In this document: piece by piece, positions 1 through 5,702 of the stretch | How the letters are laid out: every line of letters begins with the position of its first letter | Numbering within the stretch: the first letter of the stretch is position 1 | From: JAMXLL01 sp035279875 | GTDB lineage: Bacteria > Desulfobacterota > Binatia > Binatales > Binataceae | Assembly (NCBI GenBank): GCA_035279875.1 | Contig: DATEGX010000378.1 | Coordinates: 1-5,702, forward strand | DNA length: 5,702 nt | Direction: 5' to 3' | Translations under genes and position numbers: made by a program | The notes under the pieces: model-generated | Told to the model about the DNA's origin: nothing | The model's input: the letters and a program-made list of their open reading frames with translations, nothing else | The model's database searches: none

Positions 1-2
1 CG

Positions 3-833
3 CCGCGCCCAAGCGCGTCGGCCCCGCCGTCGAGGCCGCGTGTGCAGGCGCCGCCGCCGGTCGCTGCCCCGGTTGAAGAATTCGCGACCGAAGACGACGA
101 CGAAATAGAGGAGATCGCGGTTGCGGTCGAGGAAGTTTCGATCAGGGTCAGCGAACCCTCCTCCGACGATGCCGGCGAGTCCGCCGACGACCGCGTAAGC
201 GCCGACCCCGAAACGCTCGAGCGGGAAGCCACCACGGTACTGAGGCGAATTCTGGAGCTGATGGGCGAGAAGGCGGAGATCGAGACCGCCCGCGACAGCG
301 GCCTGGAGAACGTTGAGCTGAATATCAAGGGCGACGGCTCGGGCCTGCTGATTGGCCGCCACGGCCAGACTCTCGACGCGCTGGAATATGTCGTCAACCG
401 CATCCTGGCCCGTAAAATCCGCGAGGCCGGGACCATTTCGATCGATACCGAGTCCTACCGCGCGCGCCGCCGCCGGCAATTGCACAGGATGGCGTTATCG
501 AAGGGCGAACAGGCCAAACGCGAGCATGTGGCGGTGATGCTCGATCCAATGCCGCCGCGCGACCGCCGTATCGTGCATCTGGCGCTCAAGGACGACCCGT
601 TGGTTACCACGCGCTCGTCGGGTGACGGCTTCCTGCGCTCAATCGAGATCGTGCCGGTCGACGAGCGGCGCGAGGGCGGTGGCCGGGGTGGACGTGATCG
701 GCGCCCGCGCGCCAATGAGCGGGAGCGAGAGAGCGATCGGGACCGTCCGCGCGATCGCGAGCGCGAATCAGAGCATGCGCCGCCGCTCGGGCAGCAGGGC
801 GGCTTCAAGCACGGCCAAAAGCGTATCGTCTGA
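3..833 (+). CDS. jag: Jag/KhpB family RNA-binding protein (KH + R3H domains), 5' partial
   Basis: Single-stranded nucleic-acid-binding protein of the Jag (SpoIIIJ-associated, KhpB, EloR) family. These cytoplasmic proteins bind RNA and are linked in other bacteria to cell elongation and division. Residue numbers count from the GTG at position 42. After an acidic linker (about 15-60, rich in Asp and Glu), a KH domain spans about 65-140 with the loop G105-R-H-G108 in LLIGRHGQTLDALEYVVN. An R3H domain follows at about 145-205, with R175-x3-H179 and the family ending TTRSSGDGFLRSIEIVP (189-205). A low-complexity tail (about 207-245) alternates Arg with Asp/Glu. The frame is open from base 3 through a Pro/Ser/Ala-rich stretch with no good ribosome site at the GTG, so I infer that the gene begins upstream, where the usual Jag_N domain and often yidC would lie. 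No mnmE follows within the window. Family call is secure; the exact start is not visible. Confidence 0.93.
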   Translation, partial: PRPSASAPPSRPRVQAPPPVAAPVEEFATEDDDEIEEIAVAVEEVSIRVSEPSSDDAGESADDRVSADPETLEREATTVLRRILELMGEKAEIETARDSGLENVELNIKGDGSGLLIGRHGQTLDALEYVVNRILARKIREAGTISIDTESYRARRRRQLHRMALSKGEQAKREHVAVMLDPMPPRDRRIVHLALKDDPLVTTRSSGDGFLRSIEIVPVDERREGGGRGGRDRRPRANERERESDRDRPRDRERESEHAPPLGQQGGFKHGQKRIV

Positions 834-894
834 TCGCTAGCGGGAACCTAAGGAGCGTAGCCTTAAGATTCAAACCACAGGCTTGATTGTGAGC

Positions 895-901
895 GAGGTG
901 G
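895..901 (+). promoter_or_regulatory. Ribosome binding site for the 905 gene
   Basis: The sequence GAGGTGG lies four to five bases before TTG 905 and matches the 3' end of 16S rRNA well. An in-frame TGA at 890-892 blocks any start further upstream. No in-frame ATG offers a better alternative nearby, so this site decides the TTG start. Confidence 0.55.
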
Positions 902-904
902 ACC

Positions 905-1414
905 TTGCACGCTGAGCAACTTCAGTTCCTACTCGATGACTTTTTTCAGTTTACCTTGGCAGCTGCCGTACAGCACGGGCCACTGGTGTATGCTGTCGAG
1001 GAAGAACATCGCCAACCAGTGCGCGATTGGTTGCGTCACCGGATAGATAAGCTGTGGCCAACATACGCAGTATGGGTCTCCGAGCGACAGCATCTAGATA
1101 ACATCCAGAAACTTGCGGGAGGCTTGGCGGAGGCCCATGGCGACCTGTTGCATAATCAGATCTTTACCATCGGCCGGGCTCAGAAGGTGCTCAACTTGTA
1201 CCTCAAGTACCTGTGGTGCGCCCATATCATCAAGCGTGCACCACCCCATTGCCCTTTCGATAACTTGATCCTCCAACACCTCGGCTGGAATCACGGGTGG
1301 CACGCACTCAACACCATGCAAGAATACGAGAAAATCGTCGGACTAGCTCGTGCCAACGCCAATGGTGTGGAACTCGCTCAATGGGAACTTGTGCTCTTTA
1401 ATCACCGCCCTTGA
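905..1414 (+). CDS. Hypothetical protein of unknown function, TTG start, atypical composition
   Basis: A 169-residue soluble protein that I cannot assign to a named family. It has no signal peptide, membrane segment or recognised catalytic signature. It is rich in His, Trp and Leu. The most family-like stretch is at about 129-156 of the gene's middle-to-end portion: GRAQKVLNLYLKYLWC followed by APPHCPFDNLIL, then an aromatic segment LGWNHGWHALNTMQEYEKI. From memory, similar NLYLKYLWC...PPHCPFD blocks recur in uncharacterised bacterial proteins, but I attach no function to them. It begins with TTG after GAGGTGG and ends at TGA 1412-1414. It lies 71 bases after jag on the same strand and converges with the dehydrogenase. 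Hand-counted lines give about 50-58% G+C (mean near 55%), against 60-67% or more in the flanking genes, and codons such as CTA, ATA and TTT are frequent. I infer possible horizontal acquisition. That it is a real gene is likely, given the ribosome site and the protein-like sequence. Confidence 0.75.
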   Translation: MHAEQLQFLLDDFFQFTLAAAVQHGPLVYAVEEEHRQPVRDWLRHRIDKLWPTYAVWVSERQHLDNIQKLAGGLAEAHGDLLHNQIFTIGRAQKVLNLYLKYLWCAHIIKRAPPHCPFDNLILQHLGWNHGWHALNTMQEYEKIVGLARANANGVELAQWELVLFNHRP

Positions 1415-1474
1415 TGCCTTGGAGTAGATGCGGGTTTCGGCGCTATAAGCGGGTTTTGTCGATTCGCCTGCGTG

Positions 1475-3412
1475 CTATTGCCCGTCGAGCGAGAACCCCA
1501 ACAGTACGTTACCGGGTTCGCCGCCCCACAGACCGTAACCTGAGCCCGCAAAGAGCATCCCGTCCGCTATCGTGGCTCCGGGGCTATCGAACGATCCGCC
1601 TTGCGCCTTGACCCGGTTGACGGTCTTGAAGCCCTTCACAGCGTCGAAGTCCCAGACCGTCTTTCCCTCCTGCGTCGAGTAGGCGCGCATGTGGCCGTCG
1701 ACCGAACCGGAGAACGCGATCCCCGGTATCGCGCTCACCGCCGCCGATTGTGCCGGGCTGCAATGCAGACGCGCACCGCATCCGACCGGCGGTGTCTTCC
1801 AGCGCTGTTCGCCGGTTGCGAGGTCGTAAGCGAACATCCCGCCGCCCTGGCTCGGGTCCAGGTCGGTCACCGGGCCGAGGCCCGGCTGCTGTTTGATCTT
1901 GAGGCCGACATCGGACAGCGCGACGTAAACGTTGTCATCGTCGGCCGCCTCGCCCCATTCGATACCGCCGAGCACACCGCCATGGCCGACCCGCCGCTCC
2001 CACAGGACTTTTCCGTTGCGATCCGGATCGATGGCGTGCAGCACTCCCGACTTCTGTCCCGCCACCAGCACGCGCTTGCCGTTGGGCAGAGTATGCAGGA
2101 TCGCCGATGAGCCGAAGTCGAGGTCGGGGCCATTGGCCTTGGGACAAGTCGTCGGATCGTTGACGGCGCATCCGATGGTGAAGGCGTCGCGGGCGGTGAA
2201 CTGGCGCGACCACAGCATCGCGCCGCTCTTCAGGTCGAAGGCAAGGATCGCGTCGCTGGTCTTGGTTGCCGGATCGGAATAATTGTCGCCGGTGGTGACG
2301 TAGAGCCGGCCGCGTTTGGCGTCGATGGTCGGCGCCGACCATACGCCCGCTCCGGAAGGCCCCCATAATTGAACGCCGCCCCGGTTCTTGCGTATCGGCC
2401 GCGGTTTGCTGCGAATCGTGTAAGCCTGCCAGATGAGTTTGCCGGTGGCCGCGTCCAGCGCAGCGACGCTGCCGCGGAAGGTGCAGCAGGCGTAACTGGC
2501 ATCCGCGCCGGCGGCTTCCTCGGTCGAAGAGACCGGCACGTACAGGCGGCCATCGTACAAGACGGGTGCACCAGTAATCCGGGCCATGGGATGGCTATCG
2601 ATTAGGGTTGACCAGATCGGCGCGCCGGTCTGCGCATCGACTGCGTGCGCGTTGGCGGCGAGGTCGCCGAAGTAGACCGCATAGCGCGCCGGACTGGTGC
2701 CGGGTAGCGCGGCGACCGTCATCGCGGTGCGTACACCGGCGGGCGCCTTGGCCGACCAAAAGAGGCAGCCGGTTTTCGCGTCGATCGAGTAGACGCGCGC
2801 CCTCGAACTGCCGACAAAGACCCGCCCGCCAACCACCGTCGGCTGCGAAAGCGTCGTGTTGGCTGGAAAGCCGAAGGCCCATCTGACCTTCAGATTAGCG
2901 ATTTGGTCGGGCTTGAGACCGGCCTGGTCGGCATTCTGAAAGCGCGCGTTAGTCAGGCCATTGCCCCAGCCGTTCCATTCCGGCGACGCTGGATTGAAAT
3001 TGCCCATGCCATCGGGACAACGCCCGGCCTTGCTCTCCTCATCCGGGCCTTCTGCCTGCAATTTCTTGCCCGTCACGAATTCAGCTAGCGCGACTTGCTC
3101 GGGCGCGGTTCGCATGATGCCGACGAACTTCATTGGGCCGAAGTCGAGCGTGTCGAGCACGTCCTGCGGGCGCATCGAGCGCAAGGCGTTGAGTTGCGGC
3201 GCGCGAATCGCGTGGCTGCTGCTATGGCACTTGGCGCAATATTGATTGTAGAGCCGCTGACCATCCGGACGCTGAGGTCGCGGCGGAGCCGCCGAGGCCG
3301 GGAACGCGCCGATCGATCCGAGCAGGAAGATAGCCAGTCCGGCAATGCGCGTCAGGCGCCACGCGGAATAGAACCTGTTGGAACATGATAGGGCGGCACT
3401 TTTCAGCGGCAT
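1475..3412 (-). CDS. Secreted c-type cytochrome / PQQ beta-propeller dehydrogenase, polyvinyl-alcohol dehydrogenase-like
   Basis: Periplasmic quinohaemoprotein predicted to oxidise an alcohol with PQQ and pass the electrons to its own haem c and then to the respiratory chain. ATG 3412 gives 645 residues, near the usual length for cytochrome-type polyvinyl-alcohol dehydrogenases. Residues 1-41 are a signal peptide: basic n-region, hydrophobic IAGLAIFLLGSIGAF, cleavage after ASA. A short cytochrome c domain (about 48-118) carries haem motif C59-A-K-C62-H63; M94 or M100 could be the distal ligand. From about 145 to the end are propeller blades with repeated W-motifs (DAKTGCLFW, DAATGKLIW, DLKSGAMLW, DLATGEQRW). 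Adjacent cysteines C309-C310 in YACCTFRGSV resemble the vicinal disulphide near PQQ in quinoprotein alcohol dehydrogenases. A TTG at 3433 would add seven residues, but ATG 3412 has the better ribosome site (GGGGGA, eight bases upstream) and a cleaner signal peptide. The real substrate is unknown; the family also contains enzymes for other alcohols. Confidence 0.88.
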   Translation of the reverse strand: MPLKSAALSCSNRFYSAWRLTRIAGLAIFLLGSIGAFPASAAPPRPQRPDGQRLYNQYCAKCHSSSHAIRAPQLNALRSMRPQDVLDTLDFGPMKFVGIMRTAPEQVALAEFVTGKKLQAEGPDEESKAGRCPDGMGNFNPASPEWNGWGNGLTNARFQNADQAGLKPDQIANLKVRWAFGFPANTTLSQPTVVGGRVFVGSSRARVYSIDAKTGCLFWSAKAPAGVRTAMTVAALPGTSPARYAVYFGDLAANAHAVDAQTGAPIWSTLIDSHPMARITGAPVLYDGRLYVPVSSTEEAAGADASYACCTFRGSVAALDAATGKLIWQAYTIRSKPRPIRKNRGGVQLWGPSGAGVWSAPTIDAKRGRLYVTTGDNYSDPATKTSDAILAFDLKSGAMLWSRQFTARDAFTIGCAVNDPTTCPKANGPDLDFGSSAILHTLPNGKRVLVAGQKSGVLHAIDPDRNGKVLWERRVGHGGVLGGIEWGEAADDDNVYVALSDVGLKIKQQPGLGPVTDLDPSQGGGMFAYDLATGEQRWKTPPVGCGARLHCSPAQSAAVSAIPGIAFSGSVDGHMRAYSTQEGKTVWDFDAVKGFKTVNRVKAQGGSFDSPGATIADGMLFAGSGYGLWGGEPGNVLLGFSLDGQ

Positions 3413-3420
3413 TTGGCTTG

Positions 3421-3426
3421 TCCCCC
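3421..3426 (-). promoter_or_regulatory. Ribosome binding site for the PQQ dehydrogenase
   Basis: Read on the minus strand this is GGGGGA, eight bases before ATG 3412. The alternative TTG at 3433 has no comparable purine-rich sequence before it, so this site favours the ATG start. Confidence 0.45.
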
Positions 3427-3580
3427 GGATCAATTGGCAGGTACGCGCACGACGCGCATACCTTCGCTCACGACCAACCGATTGCGATTACGAACTCGCC
3501 TTGTAGTCCAAAGCCCCGCCCTCAACAAGCTTCGCCAAGTAGCCGCTGCGTGGATTGCGAACGCGCATAGCTCGGCTGGT

Positions 3581-3605
3581 CCGCACGGATTCCGATCCGG
3601 CGCGG
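3581..3605. other. GC-rich hairpin with interrupted stem
   Basis: CGGAT at 3586-3590 pairs perfectly with ATCCG at 3595-3599 around a TCCG tetraloop. An outer CCGC (3581-3584) pairs with GCGG (3602-3605) across a small asymmetric bulge. No T-run follows on either strand, so it is not a canonical terminator. It may be an RNA leader element of the dehydrogenase, or chance in GC-rich DNA. Confidence 0.3.
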
Positions 3606-3638
3606 CGACGGGTCTCCTATCGCAACGGATATTGTAGT

Positions 3639-3668
3639 GCCGGCGCAATCTGGAGTGATCGCGCCGGC
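3639..3668 (-). terminator. Strong inverted repeat, possible ferredoxin terminator
   Basis: GCCGGCGC (3639-3646) and GCGCCGGC (3661-3668) form a perfect eight-base stem. The 14-base loop can extend the stem by ATC/GAT after one A-C mismatch. It lies about 90 bases past the ferredoxin stop codon on the minus strand. On that strand it is followed by ACTACAATAT, which is not a clean U-run, so intrinsic termination is uncertain. It could equally be an RNA-stabilising 3' end or a protein-binding palindrome. Confidence 0.35.
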
Positions 3669-3757
3669 TTGCTATGAGGATTCCTGGATTCCGGCCGGGA
3701 ACGGTTGCGAACGCTCCGCGGCCAGGCTGGGTAGTGAGGTGCGAGACCGGGAAGGGC

Positions 3758-4114
3758 TCAACCCTCCGTCCAGCCCCACTTGGCCTTGTTGGCGGCGATT
3801 TGTTCGGGTGTGGGATGCTCGGTGGTGACGAACGTTTTGACCTTGAACTGATCGGCCATATCGACGGTCTTGTGGTTCAACTCGATATCGTCCTTGAAGA
3901 TTTCCGGGACCGCCGGTTCCTCGAAAATCGCCTGCCAGGGGCATTCGGGCTCGCAGGCGCCGCAATCGATACATTCATCGGGATGGATATAGAGCATGTT
4001 GGGGAAATGCTCGCGGTCCTCACCCACGTATTCGTAAATGCAATCGACCGGGCATACGCTGACGCATCCGGTATCGACGCAATCGATACAGAGCCGGGTT
4101 ATCGTCCATGGCAT
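3758..4114 (-). CDS. fdxA: 7Fe/8Fe ferredoxin (FdxA-like, [3Fe-4S][4Fe-4S])
   Basis: Small cytoplasmic iron-sulphur electron carrier of 118 residues. The cysteine pattern is C9-x2-C12-x4-C17-x3-C21-P-x2-C25 followed by C48-x2-C51-x2-C54-x3-C58-P. This matches Azotobacter FdxA-type ferredoxins. By that comparison C9, C17 and C58 would hold a [3Fe-4S] cluster, and C21, C48, C51 and C54 a [4Fe-4S] cluster, with C12 and C25 free. The blocks VCPVDCIYE and IHPDECIDCGACEPECP are typical of the family. Residues about 65-118 form a C-terminal extension rich in Glu, Lys and Thr, as FdxA proteins have, though its sequence is not one I recognise. ATG 4114 has AGAGAGGA upstream with a spacing of about nine bases, and the stop is TGA. 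It diverges from fumarase across 248 bases. No oxidoreductase partner is adjacent, so its redox partner cannot be read from context. The family call is firm; the exact cluster content and symbol are inferred. Confidence 0.9.
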   Translation of the reverse strand: MPWTITRLCIDCVDTGCVSVCPVDCIYEYVGEDREHFPNMLYIHPDECIDCGACEPECPWQAIFEEPAVPEIFKDDIELNHKTVDMADQFKVKTFVTTEHPTPEQIAANKAKWGWTEG

Positions 4115-4362
4115 AGGGGCAAATCCTCTCTTGAGCGCATACGGTTTAGCCTATCTTGGCTGAGCAATCCAGCAAAGCCAGCTAGGACTGACCGCTCGAT
4201 TAAATCAGGTTTCCAGAATCTCTTGCCATATTCGCGCCGAGGATAAAAGCCGCGTGCTTCCGGCCCTCGGGCCATGCGTGTGTGCGATTGGAAAGGCGAG
4301 GCCGCCTGCGACTAGAATCGGGGCGACGGCCGCGCACGCCGATCACTCGACGGAGTTTTCAC
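4115..4362. promoter_or_regulatory. Divergent intergenic region serving ferredoxin (-) and fumarase (+)
   Basis: These 248 bases separate the two start codons and must hold the promoters of both genes unless transcription reads in from further away. It is more AT-rich in its left half (about 4140-4250) than the surrounding coding DNA. A short palindrome GGCC-CTCG-GGCC lies at 4262-4273. On the minus strand only weak -10-like sequences are visible (for example TTTAAT near 4199-4204) with no good -35 partner. Confidence 0.5.
4288..4318 (+). promoter_or_regulatory. Candidate sigma-70-type promoter for fumarase
   Basis: TTGGAA (4288-4293) and TAGAAT (4313-4318) resemble -35 and -10 boxes, matching four and five of six consensus bases. 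The 19-base spacer is longer than ideal. It would start a transcript near 4325 and leave a leader of about 38 bases before ATG 4363. This is a pattern match only. Confidence 0.25.

Positions 4363-5702
<1,340 letters not shown>

Larger units (their letters stand above)
3413..3757. other. 345-base non-coding region between ferredoxin end and dehydrogenase start
   Basis: Both flanking genes are on the minus strand, so this region holds the 3' end of the ferredoxin transcript and the leader or promoter of the dehydrogenase. The short open frames here (for example 3413-3637 and 3430-3648) lack convincing ribosome sites and give low-complexity Arg/Ala/Ser-rich peptides, so I do not call genes. Two GC-rich hairpins are listed separately. 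I found no convincing -35/-10 pair, tRNA or known riboswitch core. The length leaves room for a promoter with an activator site or a small RNA, but nothing in the sequence proves either. Confidence 0.5.

Noticed and set aside
455..808. Minus-strand open frame of 117 codons over jag, rich in Arg and Ser.
   Set aside because: It is the mirror of the Arg/Glu-rich jag tail; the plus-strand KH and R3H motifs show which frame is real.
850..866. Small inverted repeat TAAGG...CCTTA after jag.
   Set aside because: The stem is only five base pairs and no T-run follows, so it is too weak for a terminator call.
1430..1456. Direct repeat GCGGGTTT at 1430-1437 and 1449-1456 between the convergent genes.
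   Set aside because: Two eight-base copies are too few and short to call a repeat or attachment site; no hairpin with a T-run was found, so it is not called as a terminator either.
1601..2110. A 169-codon plus-strand open frame inside the dehydrogenase gene, with others at 1867-2882.
   Set aside because: All lie within the well-supported quinoprotein gene, lack ribosome sites and give Arg/Ala-rich low-complexity translations.
3562..3635. tRNA-like string TAGCTCGGCTGGT in the non-coding region.
   Set aside because: It resembles a tRNA D-arm, but the D-stem does not pair, there is no acceptor stem of seven pairs, and no proper T-arm or anticodon stem lies at the right distance.

Overview
The window looks like chromosomal DNA from a GC-rich bacterium (roughly 60-65% G+C in the recognisable genes). 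A signal peptide on a haem- and PQQ-type periplasmic enzyme suggests a Gram-negative, respiring cell envelope. An aerobic-type class II fumarase and a 7Fe-type ferredoxin fit a respiring soil or water organism. I cannot name the phylum from sequence alone, and no 16S rRNA or other taxonomic marker is present.

Layout, left to right. (1) At 3-833 (+) is the 3' part of a Jag/KhpB-type RNA-binding protein with KH and R3H domains; its reading frame is open through the left edge, so the N-terminus lies outside the window. (2) At 905-1414 (+) is a 169-residue protein of unknown function, starting with TTG after a good Shine-Dalgarno sequence. Its G+C (about 55% by hand count) and its codon use differ from its neighbours. 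(3) At 1475-3412 (-) is a secreted, haem-binding, PQQ-type beta-propeller dehydrogenase, closest in layout to cytochrome-containing polyvinyl-alcohol dehydrogenases; it converges on gene 2. (4) At 3413-3757 is a 345-base non-coding stretch with two GC-rich hairpins. (5) At 3758-4114 (-) is a 7Fe/8Fe ferredoxin. (6) At 4115-4362 is a divergent promoter region. (7) From 4363 to the right edge (+) is class II fumarase FumC, cut off about 15-20 residues before its expected end.

The genes do not form one operon or an obvious pathway. The quinoprotein would pass electrons from an oxidised alcohol to the respiratory chain in the periplasm. The ferredoxin is a cytoplasmic electron carrier, fumarase is a TCA-cycle enzyme, and Jag is an RNA-binding housekeeping protein. 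I found no CRISPR array, tRNA, rRNA, transposase, phage gene or recognisable defence system. The least explained element is the 905-1414 gene. The long antisense open frames over the fumarase and dehydrogenase genes are by-products of GC-rich codon use.
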